This document shows, piece by piece, positions 1-7,951 of a DNA stretch of 64,000 nt. The notes under the pieces are model-generated. The model searched no databases. It had not been told where the DNA came from and was given only the letters and a program-made list of their open reading frames with translations. Where the stretch lies: positions 1,550,001-1,614,000 of the forward strand of contig NZ_CP127382.2 in NCBI RefSeq assembly GCF_003286645.3, read 5' to 3'. The DNA is from Aerococcus tenax (GTDB taxonomy: Bacteria > Bacillota > Bacilli > Lactobacillales > Aerococcaceae). Both the position numbers and the translations under genes were made by a program. How positions within the stretch are numbered: position 1 is the stretch's first letter; every line of letters begins with the position of its first letter.

Positions 1-166
1 TAATAGGCCAGGCGGGACGGGTATTAATCAGAGCCCGCCACTTGTCATGCATGGAATAATCCCCATAGTCAGGCCTATCTTCAACCTTCCTTCTGAGATA
101 GTATTTATCACTTCGCTCGGCTTCTAGGTAATCAATCATTTGCCTTAGCAATTCTTCTGCTGTCAA
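1..166 (-). CDS. Macrodomain protein-ADP-ribose hydrolase, N-terminal 55 residues (partial)
   Basis: A reading frame starts at a TTG (164-166) behind a strong GGGGGAG ribosome site (171-177 on the plus strand as cctcccc-like sequence) and runs off the window edge. The translation contains EELLRQMIDYLEAE and ends KWRALINTRPAWPI. This pattern (a helical start, then an RALxNxRPxxPI block) is what I recall at the N terminus of the Zn-dependent macrodomain ADP-ribosyl hydrolases encoded beside GcvH-L and SirTM in streptococci and staphylococci. The macrodomain itself lies outside the window, so the call rests on about 20 residues plus context. It lies 70 bases downstream of the GcvH-L gene on the same strand and is probably co-transcribed with it. 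The remaining operon (sirtuin, lipoate ligase) would be expected beyond the left edge. Confidence 0.6.
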   Translation of the reverse strand, partial: MTAEELLRQMIDYLEAERSDKYYLRRKVEDRPDYGDYSMHDKWRALINTRPAWPI

Positions 167-236
167 GATACTCCCCCCAATAAAAAAATCCTATGCTAAA
201 GGTGTGACCTCTAGCACAGAATCATTCAATATCACC

Positions 237-569
237 CTAGGCTTCTTCTAAAGCGTCAAATTCAGCTGGGTCGACATCTTTTAAGCGAACAATCCAGTTT
301 TCTTCGCTTTTAGCAGAATTCAATAAGGAAGGTTGGTCAACCACTTCAGTATGGCGTTCAACCACGGTTCCCTTGAGCGGGGAGTGAATTTCCATCACGG
401 TTTTTGATGCTTCAATATTTAACAAGGCAGCATCTTTTTCAACTTGGTCTTCTTGGGCAAATTCAGCATAGCCCACTGTACCGATATCATCTTGTAGTTC
501 TGGAGTCATGGATACCGTATAAAGATCGCCATTTTGTTCTACAAATAAGTAATTTCCACGTTTTGTCAT
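237..569 (-). CDS. GcvH-like lipoyl carrier protein (GcvH-L type)
   Basis: The 110-residue protein is shorter than true glycine cleavage H protein (about 125-130 residues) but has its beta-barrel pattern. The lipoyl lysine is K56 in [10 protein letters not shown], followed by [10 protein letters not shown]. In GcvH-L proteins of staphylococci and streptococci the lipoylated carrier is ADP-ribosylated by SirTM, at an aspartate I recall as Asp27. Here residues 27 and 28 are both Asp (TPELQDDIG). No P, T or L protein of glycine cleavage is nearby, which fits a stress-response carrier better than glycine breakdown. The start follows GGAG by eight bases. A promoter and a hairpin lie just upstream, and the macrodomain gene follows. 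Confidence 0.85.
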   Translation of the reverse strand: MTKRGNYLFVEQNGDLYTVSMTPELQDDIGTVGYAEFAQEDQVEKDAALLNIEASKTVMEIHSPLKGTVVERHTEVVDQPSLLNSAKSEENWIVRLKDVDPAEFDALEEA

Positions 570-634
570 TCTTCATTCTCCTTTTGTTTAAATTTATGTT
601 GGAGCAAATCGCTGGCTCCAACTTATCCTTAACT

Positions 635-663
635 ATTCTAGCACAGAAGTGAGAGAGACCCAA
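635..663 (-). promoter_or_regulatory. Promoter of the GcvH-L/macrodomain operon, with leader hairpin at 599-621
   Basis: Read on the minus strand, TTGGGT (658-663) and TAGAAT (635-640) are separated by 17 bases, and a TG lies one base before the -10 (extended -10). Transcription should begin near 628. The early leader contains a perfect 7-bp inverted repeat, TTGGAGC and GCTCCAA (599-621), which could be an operator or an RNA hairpin. Confidence 0.55.
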
Positions 664-762
664 AAATTTAAATCTCTTTTAAGTGATTAAATAAATGATA
701 ATTTTCTTTGTAAATAATATCGTTTTTTATTATCCAAAAAATTAATTTTCCTTTTAAGGACC

Positions 763-791
763 AAAAAAAGACTGTGACAAAAGCCACAGTC
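763..791 (-). terminator. Rho-independent terminator of the MscS-like gene
   Basis: On the minus strand GACTGTGGC pairs with GTCACAGTC across a TTTT loop and is followed by seven T. It lies 22 bases beyond the stop codon at 814 and separates that gene from the GcvH-L operon. Confidence 0.85.
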
Positions 792-813
792 TCACTTTAT
801 TTATCGCTTACTT

Positions 814-2091
814 TTAGAATTGAGAGTGGTCACCATCTTGGTCCTTCTTGTCTGCTTCACCCTCATGTAATTTATGATCAAGGTGTTCTAATTGCTTCTT
901 AGCAAAGTCACGTCCACCTAAACCAAAGGCTAAGGCAAAGGCAACTGCAGCTCCACCAACAATGAACATGAAACCAGTATTAACAATGGTTTGGGCAAAT
1001 TGTAATTGGTCAAGAGCCATGAAGATAGCCAGAGCAATTAAACCATATTGAACAATATTAGCTAAAATATTGGATCCGGTTGATTCTTTGAGGAATTGGG
1101 ATAAGAGATTTCCACCAACAACCCCTAAGATCAGAATGATTACAGCAGATAATACTAATGGTAGGTAGGCAATAATTGCAGCACCAATAGTATTTAAGAC
1201 TTCTAATTGAAGGACATTTAGAGCCTCAACAAAGAAGAAGATGACAATGACTGCTTTGACGATATTGGCAACGATCGCTGATAATTTCACGTTGACATCG
1301 CCACTAGCATTAAGATACTTGGTATATTTATTGATATTAGCTGCTTCCAGTAAGTTTTCGATCAAGTCGCCAACTAACTTAGAAACTAGGCCACCCACAG
1401 CAATCAAGATCGCTGCTACCAAGATATTTGGAATAGCCGCTAACATCATATTTAAGACATTAATAATTGGACGGCTAATCGATTCAATACCTAAAACTTC
1501 TAAAGCAGCGGTTAATAGTGGGATGAAGAGTAAAACATAAACAATGGTTGCGCCAACTTTGGCTAATTTATTACCACTTGGTGCAGCGTCCACTTGGTCT
1601 TTAACCGTTTCACCAACAGCACCTTCAGATTTGTTAACCAGTTTATTCATCCAACCATCGATGTCAACCTTTTCGAGCAGGCCTTGTACCAAGTCGCGGA
1701 CAAATCCGCAGAGGTAGAAAGCCAATACCAAGATAAGTCCAGAACCAATAATATTTGGAATGAAAGCAAAGAACTTATCGAACATATTGGTGATTGGTTC
1801 AAGAACGCCACCGATATTTAAACCATTTAAAATCGCCGGTAAGAAGAATACAAAAACCAAGTAATAACCGACACTGGCTACTGTTTTAATAACACCCTTG
1901 GCATCTGATTCATTCTTGGCCACTCCCCATTTTTGGAAAGTGCGGTCAGCGTGAATGGCACGCAGGCCTTTGACAATCAATTTACGTACAATTACCGCAA
2001 TAATCCAGGCAATAAGGATTAAGAGAATAGTCCCTAGGATATTAGGAACTGCTGCGATAATTGGATCTAATAAAGTATGTAAGAAATCCAT
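814..2091 (-). CDS. MscS-related multi-helix membrane protein (conserved TM-helix repeats)
   Basis: The 425-residue protein is built of repeated units of the form (I/V)PNIL/I followed by a long hydrophobic helix (residues 8-35, about 85-130, 175-205, 210-260, 275-325, 340-390). This is the conserved TM-helix repeat found in CmpX-like relatives of small mechanosensitive channels. I see no MscS beta-domain, so channel activity is not assured. The C terminus is short, charged and cytoplasmic in character (HKLHEGEADKKDQDGDHSQF region). It lies between the GcvH-L operon and the luciferase-like gene on the same strand, 174 bases from the latter, and has its own terminator. A role in osmotic or envelope stress is inference from the family. 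Confidence 0.75.
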   Translation of the reverse strand: MDFLHTLLDPIIAAVPNILGTILLILIAWIIAVIVRKLIVKGLRAIHADRTFQKWGVAKNESDAKGVIKTVASVGYYLVFVFFLPAILNGLNIGGVLEPITNMFDKFFAFIPNIIGSGLILVLAFYLCGFVRDLVQGLLEKVDIDGWMNKLVNKSEGAVGETVKDQVDAAPSGNKLAKVGATIVYVLLFIPLLTAALEVLGIESISRPIINVLNMMLAAIPNILVAAILIAVGGLVSKLVGDLIENLLEAANINKYTKYLNASGDVNVKLSAIVANIVKAVIVIFFFVEALNVLQLEVLNTIGAAIIAYLPLVLSAVIILILGVVGGNLLSQFLKESTGSNILANIVQYGLIALAIFMALDQLQFAQTIVNTGFMFIVGGAAVAFALAFGLGGRDFAKKQLEHLDHKLHEGEADKKDQDGDHSQF

Positions 2092-2265
2092 TATAATCTC
2101 CTCCTAATACAAAATATTACTATTTTTATTACCTTAATTATATCAACCTTTAATAATATTTTAAAATAATATGAACTTTCCCTTTAAAATTTACACAAAG
2201 CGATAAATATTTTGTACTTAATAAAGATGTTTTATCATTATAAGAAAGTATTTTTGTTCCTAAGC

Positions 2266-3267
2266 CTACTTGATCCCCAAATAGTGAGCCAGAAGTTCAA
2301 GGGTCTGCATTCGCTTGTCAATTCCTGGAACTAGGGGCATAATCAGAGCTTCGTCGGCATCTAAGTAATTGATCCAGTCCTTCAGCTGGCTGGCTACTTG
2401 GCTGGCCTTGCCATGGAGCATCCGACTGCGGTTGCTCTTAATTTTTTCAGCCATCTGACTGGTGATTTCGGTTGCTTTGGCCGTTTTGATGGATGGCATC
2501 CGTTGGTAGTAAGAAAACTGATCTTGACCTAAAAGCCATAAATCCAGCGACCGGGTCAAGTCTTCCGCCTCATCTTCTTGGTCAGCAGTCGCTACAAAGG
2601 CTGAAAACATGGCCTTAGGTTCCTGTAATAATTGTGAGGCTTTAAAGTGCTTGCGGTAAGTGGCAATGGCTTGGCGTCCCACTTCTAGGGCATCTTCTCT
2701 GGCATAGGGGAAGATGCCATAGACATAGGCACAGCCAGCTTCAGCGGCCCACTTGGCCCGGCGAACACTAGTGGATAAGAGCCACATTGTCGGTAAGTCT
2801 TCCACTTGAGGATTGGCTAGAATCTTAGTTTGCCCATCCTCGCTTTGAGTGAGATAGTCATAGACTTGTCTTAAGTCTGCTTCGTAAGAAGGGATCTTGT
2901 CACCAGCCCGTTCCAGCGCCTTCCTGACGATTGGTGTCCCCATGTTATTACCTACGCCTAAGTCAATCCGCCCTGGGAAATAAGCCTCCATCACCTTAAA
3001 GTTTTCCACCACCTTATAGGGGCTGTAATGGGGCAACATGATGCCTCCCGACCCAATTCGAATACGTTGAGTGTGGTTGAGCAACTGCATCATAATGACT
3101 TCAGGACTTGAACTGGCAAAGGCAGGAACATTATGGTGTTCAGCCATCCAAAACCGCTGGTAACCCAAGGCTTCCGCCTTTTGAGCTAACTGAATCGTAT
3201 GGGCTAGGGCCTGGCTGGCTGTTTCGCCTTCATCAATCACTGCATAATCTAAAACACTTACTTTCAC
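2266..3267 (-). CDS. LLM-class flavin-dependent monooxygenase (luciferase-like)
   Basis: A 333-residue TIM-barrel enzyme of the bacterial-luciferase-like family. Visible family blocks are GYQRFWMAEHHNVPAFASSSP, IRIGSGGIMLPHYSP and PGRIDLGVGNN. The frame is open to an ATG at 3294, but AAGGAGGT lies inside that extension and is correctly spaced for the GTG at 3265-3267, so I start there (protein begins MKVSVLDYAV). Family members use reduced FMN and oxygen; the substrate cannot be read from sequence. It is divergent from the OYE gene at 3421. The same LLM plus OYE pair accompanies GcvH-L and the macrodomain gene in the extended SirTM operons of Staphylococcus and Streptococcus, so a linked function is plausible. 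Confidence 0.85.
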   Translation of the reverse strand: MKVSVLDYAVIDEGETASQALAHTIQLAQKAEALGYQRFWMAEHHNVPAFASSSPEVIMMQLLNHTQRIRIGSGGIMLPHYSPYKVVENFKVMEAYFPGRIDLGVGNNMGTPIVRKALERAGDKIPSYEADLRQVYDYLTQSEDGQTKILANPQVEDLPTMWLLSTSVRRAKWAAEAGCAYVYGIFPYAREDALEVGRQAIATYRKHFKASQLLQEPKAMFSAFVATADQEDEAEDLTRSLDLWLLGQDQFSYYQRMPSIKTAKATEITSQMAEKIKSNRSRMLHGKASQVASQLKDWINYLDADEALIMPLVPGIDKRMQTLELLAHYLGIK

Positions 3268-3362
3268 CCGATAGACCTCCTTTATTTCATTCACTTATAG
3301 TATAACACGGCATGGCTAAGAACATTCACTGGACCCTAGAGAGGATTCACACCTAGCTTGAC

Positions 3363-3391
3363 TTGGCATTTTAAGCTAAAAGCCATAGAAT
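3363..3391 (+). promoter_or_regulatory. Promoter of the first OYE gene
   Basis: TTGGCA (3363-3368) and TAGAAT (3386-3391) are 17 bases apart, 30 bases before the start codon at 3421. A TGTTATACT extended -10-like sequence for the divergent LLM gene lies near 3300 on the other strand. Confidence 0.5.
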
Positions 3392-3420
3392 ATAATTAAT
3401 AAAATCATTAGGAGGTTATT

Positions 3421-4644
3421 ATGAAGCAAGCAATGAACCCTAAATACCAAGCCTTATTCCAGCCACTGACCTTGCCCAATGGGATTGAATTGGCTAACCG
3501 CTTTTCTTTGAACCCCTTGACGACTAACTCGTCGACTCGGGAAGGCTTTGTAACCGATGAAGACATCAATTACGCCAAAAGACGTAGCCAGTCTGCCCCC
3601 TTACAGGTCACCACGGCAGCCTATATTGAAGACTATGCCCAATTGTTTGAATTTGGCCCCAGTGTCCGCGATGACCGTTTTATTGAGGGACTCAGTCAAC
3701 TGGCCAAGGCCATGAAAAGGGACGGCGCTAAGGCCATCCTCCAATTGACCCATGCTGGGCGTTTCGCTAAGGCTACCCTAAAAGACTACCATGTCGTCTA
3801 CGGACCTAGCTACATGCATCTCAAGAGTCCAGTCGAACATGACGTCTTAGCCATGAGTCAGCGTAAAATTGACCATGTCATCCAACAATATAAAGAAGCC
3901 ACCAGACGGGCCATTGAAGCCGGTTTTGATGGAGTAGAAATTTCTAACGCCCAACGGTTATTGCCCCAACAGTTCTTCTCTCCCTTCTCAAACCAAAGAG
4001 AGGACCATTACGGCCCCCAAAATCTAGAAAACCGGGCCCGCTTTGGGGTTGAGGCCACCCAAGCCATCCAAGAAGCGATTGATGAATCCGGGGTGAAGAA
4101 CTTTATCTTGGGCTTTCGTGGCACCCCAGAAGAAACCCGGGGCAATAAAGTTGGCTATAGCGTCGATGAATTTAATGATTATTTCGACCGTCTTCTTGAC
4201 GTTGCCGACATCCAATACTATGCCATTGCTAGCTGGGGCCACGACATTTACCTAGAAAAAGTTCGTAGCGATAAACACCAAGGCGAGTATGTCAACCAAG
4301 TGGTTAAAGACCATATCAATGGTCGGGTACCTGTCATTGCTACTGGAGGGATTAATTCTCCTGATAAGGCCCTAGCTGCCCTAGAACATGCGGATATGGT
4401 GGGACTATCTTCTGTATTTGTTACAGAACCTGACTTCGTGACTAAATTGGCCCAAGGGCAGGAAGATGCTATCGATATTAGTCTCCACCCTGAAGACTTA
4501 GCTGACCTCGCCATCCCCCAAGGAGCCTTTAAGGACTTAGTTGAATTTATGGACTATGGCGGCTCCCTACCGCAAGCAACCCGTCAAGACCTCCGCCAAT
4601 TAAACCAACAAGATACCACTTCTTACTTTAAGGATTATCAATAA
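3421..4644 (+). CDS. Divergent Old Yellow Enzyme-family NADH:flavin oxidoreductase (LLM-linked type)
   Basis: The 407-residue TIM-barrel FMN protein has the family blocks AILQLTHAGR (105-114), RRAIEAGFDGVEI (162-174) and QQFFSPFSNQR. The start follows AGGAGG by five bases. Unlike classical OYE, the ligand-binding His and Asn of the IHGAN motif are replaced: residues 174-178 read ISNAQ, giving Ser175 and Gln178. The WGGS segment is also changed to YGPQ. The fold and FMN binding are probably kept, but ordinary enone reduction is doubtful. It is divergent from the LLM gene, with which it is paired in SirTM-type operons elsewhere. A group II intron inserted five bases after the stop codon has moved its terminator 1.9 kb away. 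Confidence 0.85.
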   Translation: MKQAMNPKYQALFQPLTLPNGIELANRFSLNPLTTNSSTREGFVTDEDINYAKRRSQSAPLQVTTAAYIEDYAQLFEFGPSVRDDRFIEGLSQLAKAMKRDGAKAILQLTHAGRFAKATLKDYHVVYGPSYMHLKSPVEHDVLAMSQRKIDHVIQQYKEATRRAIEAGFDGVEISNAQRLLPQQFFSPFSNQREDHYGPQNLENRARFGVEATQAIQEAIDESGVKNFILGFRGTPEETRGNKVGYSVDEFNDYFDRLLDVADIQYYAIASWGHDIYLEKVRSDKHQGEYVNQVVKDHINGRVPVIATGGINSPDKALAALEHADMVGLSSVFVTEPDFVTKLAQGQEDAIDISLHPEDLADLAIPQGAFKDLVEFMDYGGSLPQATRQDLRQLNQQDTTSYFKDYQ

Positions 4645-4657
4645 AAGGATCGAGTAG

Positions 4658-4725
4658 GACTCTGTCCGTTAGTCGGACAGAGGACCTCTCACACCACCGT
4701 ACGTACGGTTCCGTATACGGCGGTT
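4658..4725 (-). ncRNA. Group II intron domains V and VI
   Basis: Domain V is at 4693-4724: ACCGCCGTA pairs with TACGGTGGT, then a CG bulge, then TACG pairs with CGTA around GAAC. Domain VI has the perfect stem CTCTGTCCG/CGGACAGAG around ACTAA, followed by the strand with the likely branch-point A. Both look undamaged. Confidence 0.85.
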
Positions 4726-6113
4726 CAATATCTTAAATAGGCAGACTCCGCCAGGAGGGTTAATGATTTTAATCCCCACTGACGGAGTCTTTTTGTTGTC
4801 AGAGCGTAGTGCACCTCCGGTGTCTTGGATAGACGCCAATACTTCTTGCGTGAGAAAGCAATACGCTTCGCGCTTTCACTATCCAATCCCAACCGCATGA
4901 GGCGTATAATCTTCGTTCGACAGTTTTTCCATCGCTTCAAAATGAGTTGCCTTAGGCGATGGTTTAACCATTGTTCTATCTCTTCAATATAGGTTTTAAT
5001 ATAGCCTACTCCAAAATAGTTGATCCAACCTTGTGTGACTTGGTTGATCTCTTTTACAATGGTTTTAAAGGTACCTGGTCGCTTTCGACTTGTCAGACGT
5101 TTTAACTTTGCTTTGAATTTCTTCTTCGCTTCATTCGTCGGACGAAAACGACAACCCTTTCGGGTAGGCTTGATAAGGCAACCCAAGAATTTTAAACGGG
5201 TTGGCGAACCCACTTGACTTTTCTCATGGTTAACGGTTAATCGAAGATCTTTTTCAATGTAAGTAGTAATACTTTTTAGCACACGTTCTCCTGCTCGCTT
5301 AGATTTGACGAAAATCGCAAAGTCATCTGCGTAACGTACAAAACGATGTCCACGACGTTCTAATTCTCTATCCAATTCATTTAAATAAACATTACATAGA
5401 AGCGGTGAAATAACACCCCCTTGAGGGGTACCCGTATGACTGTCAATAAATTGACCAGACATATCAATAACACCTGCACTCATAAAACGTCTAAGAATAC
5501 GTGATATCGCTGGATCTTTTACCATTTGTTCCAAGTAATGAATCATTTAATCTTGATTAAAATTATCGAAACAATTCTTTAGATCGCAATCAACCACAAC
5601 TTTATAGCCTGTTTCGTAATAGTCGACACATTGTTTCAGTGCACTATGTGCACTCTTGCCTTTACGAAAGCCATGACTATAAGGTGATAGTTGAGGATCT
5701 ATGATTGGTTCAATCACTTGTCGAATGGCTTGTTGAACAATGCGATCCCTGACCACAGGAATACCTAATCGACGAACTCCTCCATTGGCTTTGGGAATTT
5801 CTACCCGCTTGACCGGTTGAGGTTTATATGTTGCATTCATCAATTTCTGTTGTAAGGGTCTAAGATACTTTCTTACTTCAGCTTCCGCAGCTTCTGCGGA
5901 AACACCATCAATACCAGCTGCTCCTTTGTTCTTACGAACTAATTGAGCTGCTCGCATGAGGTTTTCTTCTCTGACAACGAGACTCATTAGAGACCCATCA
6001 TGTCTTTTCATATATTCAATAGCTCTACCACTAAGCACATCTACATACTTTTCAGGTTCCACCTTATTCCTCTGTAGGCTGCGTTGCTTCCGCAACTTTT
6101 CTGCTTTTCCCAT
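4725..6113 (-). pseudogene. ltrA: Group II intron reverse transcriptase/maturase with an in-frame TAA
   Basis: One continuous frame of 463 codons is interrupted by a single TAA at 5547-5549, between KNCFDNFNQD and MIHYLEQMVKD. Homologues usually have Lys there (NHDK), so AAA to TAA is a one-base change. Before the stop are the RT N-terminal blocks (residues 1-188). After it come TGTPQGGVISPLL, the catalytic YADDF, and the maturase domain (QGWINYFGVGYI). The ATG at 6113 is chosen because GGGAGG lies ten bases upstream, inside the longer frame from 6131. The two halves could be made separately, since an ATG follows the TAA at once, but I see no ribosome site for the second. The protein is probably inactive unless read through. 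Its stop codon abuts domain V. Confidence 0.85.
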
Positions 6114-6535
6114 AATTGAGCTACCTCCCATCTAAATAAACATGGATATTGTTCAGTCCTTCGTTTCCTCTGGAAACTACTATGACTTCGGCTGACTTCT
6201 CACAGTAAACCTTTTTCGACCGGCTTCTTATAAGGGGACTCCTGCGCCGTCTGTGAGATCTCCCTGGGTAAGAACGACAACTTTCTACTCATGTCACTGC
6301 TTCATCTACTGTCTCAGATTCGTGCAGTATTGGACTTCACTTTGTCTGGCAAGCTCATCCATCTTTTGACAGCCTTTCTTTATGAAGTTTCTGTACGTCA
6401 GTGCAAGTATTTGCCTCCAACTTCCTTCAGATTCCACCTCACGGTGGACACCCTTGTCATTGGCTAACAGTTCCTACTGCAAAGGCCTGTAGTGGACTTT
6501 CACCACCGAGTTGTCGCCCATGCCAGGCGCACCAA

Positions 6536-6577
6536 AGAAAAAGCAGACGCCCAGTTTTAAGAGCGTCTGCTTTTTTA
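6536..6577. terminator. Bidirectional terminator; 5' exon of the group II intron
   Basis: AGCAGACGC (6542-6550) pairs with GCGTCTGCT (6563-6571) and is flanked by A-rich sequence on the left and T6 on the right. It works for the deaminase gene on the minus strand and before the intron arrived would have served the OYE gene on the plus strand. The intron begins ten bases from the stem on the minus-strand 3' side. Confidence 0.9.
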
Positions 6578-6589
6578 GTCTGATCATCA

Positions 6590-7846
6590 TTAAATGTCTA
6601 AGCCAATTTCAAATTCACGTGGTTTCTTCTTGAAGAGGTATTCCCCGTTGCGAACCGAAGCCAGGCATTCTACCCGGTTACGGACCGCTTCAAATGGACT
6701 TGGTGCATCTAAGACGATGAAGTTGGCTGATTTATCAGCTGCTAGGCCATATTGGTCTTCGATGTGGAGGGTTTTAGCCCCATTATAGGTAATTAAATCC
6801 AAGACCCGTTCAAAGTCTTCGTCAGACATGATTTGAGCAGCATGGATCCCATTATCTAAGATATTCATCATATTCCCATTTCCTGCTGGGTACCAAGGGT
6901 CAACAATGGAGTCTTGACCAAAGGAAACATTAATATCATTGTGGAAGAATTCCGCTACCCGGGTCAAGCCACGACGTTTTGGATAGGAGTCTGACCGACC
7001 TTGTAGGTACATATTTTCCGTTGGTTGGGAGGTAAAGTTCATCTTCGATTGTTGGAAGAGTTGCATGAGACGGAAGAAATAAGCGTCATCTGCTGAACCT
7101 AGTGAACAGGTATGGCTAGCCGTTGTTCTAGGACCATAACCTTCTGTTAAGACCAAGGCATTAAGTAACTGAACGAAGCGGGACTCAGGGTCATCGGTTT
7201 CGTCACAGTGAACGTCAATCAACTTGTCATATTTCATGGCTAGTTCCACAATTTTGTGGATGGATTTTTCACCTAATTCTCGCGACCATTCAAAGTGAGG
7301 AATCCCACCTAAAACATCGGCCCCCATTTTCAAGGCTTCTTCCATCAATTCTAAACCTTGACCATTACCATCTTTATAGGCAAAGACCCCTTCTTGAGGG
7401 AAGGCAACCACTTGGATAGTGACCTTATCTTTTAATTCATCACGGACTTCCAACATGGCTTCGATATTTTTTAGTTCAGGATCGGTACAGTCCGTTTGGG
7501 CCCGAATATATTGAGTCCCATATGCCATCACGTCGCGAACCGCTTGGTACATCCGTTCCTTAGCTTCTTTTTTGCTTTGTCCTAGTTTAATGTGAGACCA
7601 GCGGGCAATTCCTTCATAGAGGGTCCCGGTCGCATTTTCAGAGTTATCGGCTTTGCCGGTGAAATAGTAGTCTAAGTGCAGGTGAGAATCGACATAAGGC
7701 GGGATAACTAACTTGCCCCCTAAGTCAATGACTTCATCTGCTTCACCTAAATCCTTACCAAAAGCAGTAAATTTACCATCTTCAACCATAAATTCATTGG
7801 CATCTGCTTGCTTATAAATTACTGCATTAGTAAATTTTTTCTTCAT
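6590..7846 (-). CDS. Cytosine-deaminase-like amidohydrolase (CodA family)
   Basis: The 418-residue metal-dependent hydrolase has the CodA landmarks in order: HLH metal ligands H55 and H57 (VDSHLHLD), H213 with E216 (HCDETDD), H245 (ASHTCS), the substrate-loop block LQGRSDSYPKRRGLTRV, and metal ligand D312 (SFGQDSIVDPWYP). E. coli CodA has FGHDDVFDPWYP here; the second Asp (D314 in E. coli), which contacts the base, is Ser313 in this protein. Deamination of cytosine or a related aminated ring is the most likely reaction, with altered specificity possible. The ATG follows GGAGG by seven bases. No permease is adjacent. It is convergent with the OYE gene across the shared terminator. Confidence 0.8.
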   Translation of the reverse strand: MKKKFTNAVIYKQADANEFMVEDGKFTAFGKDLGEADEVIDLGGKLVIPPYVDSHLHLDYYFTGKADNSENATGTLYEGIARWSHIKLGQSKKEAKERMYQAVRDVMAYGTQYIRAQTDCTDPELKNIEAMLEVRDELKDKVTIQVVAFPQEGVFAYKDGNGQGLELMEEALKMGADVLGGIPHFEWSRELGEKSIHKIVELAMKYDKLIDVHCDETDDPESRFVQLLNALVLTEGYGPRTTASHTCSLGSADDAYFFRLMQLFQQSKMNFTSQPTENMYLQGRSDSYPKRRGLTRVAEFFHNDINVSFGQDSIVDPWYPAGNGNMMNILDNGIHAAQIMSDEDFERVLDLITYNGAKTLHIEDQYGLAADKSANFIVLDAPSPFEAVRNRVECLASVRNGEYLFKKKPREFEIGLDI

Positions 7847-7951
7847 AGCATAACCTCCATTAATTTAATCGTTACACTTCCATCCTACTCTATTTTCACT
7901 TTTTTTAAAAGTTTATTATCACAAGCTGGCCTACACTGGTCCATCTATTGC

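Larger units (their letters stand above)
4649..6532 (-). mobile_element. Group IIC intron, 1884 bp
   Basis: On the minus strand the element opens with GTGCGCCTGGCATGGGCGA (5' end at 6532), the typical group II 5' end. It closes with domain V (4693-4724), domain VI (4658-4686) and ...CTCGAT at 4649. Domain V folds as nine base pairs, a CG bulge, four base pairs and a GAAC loop, and the usual AGC triad reads CGC, as in group IIC introns. In domain VI an unpaired A lies seven bases from the 3' end, as expected for the branch point. The 5' exon is a rho-independent terminator ending TTTTTCTTTG, the classic IIC target. The ORF contains no visible HNH endonuclease, also as in class C. Bases 6114-6532 are the non-coding ribozyme 5' part. 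Confidence 0.9.

Noticed and set aside
404..652. Plus-strand frame opposite the GcvH-L gene
   Set aside because: Antisense to a clear gene and across its promoter; no start signal.
6401..6583. Plus-strand 60-codon frame in the intron 5' region
   Set aside because: It lies opposite ribozyme domain I and the terminator; no coding features.
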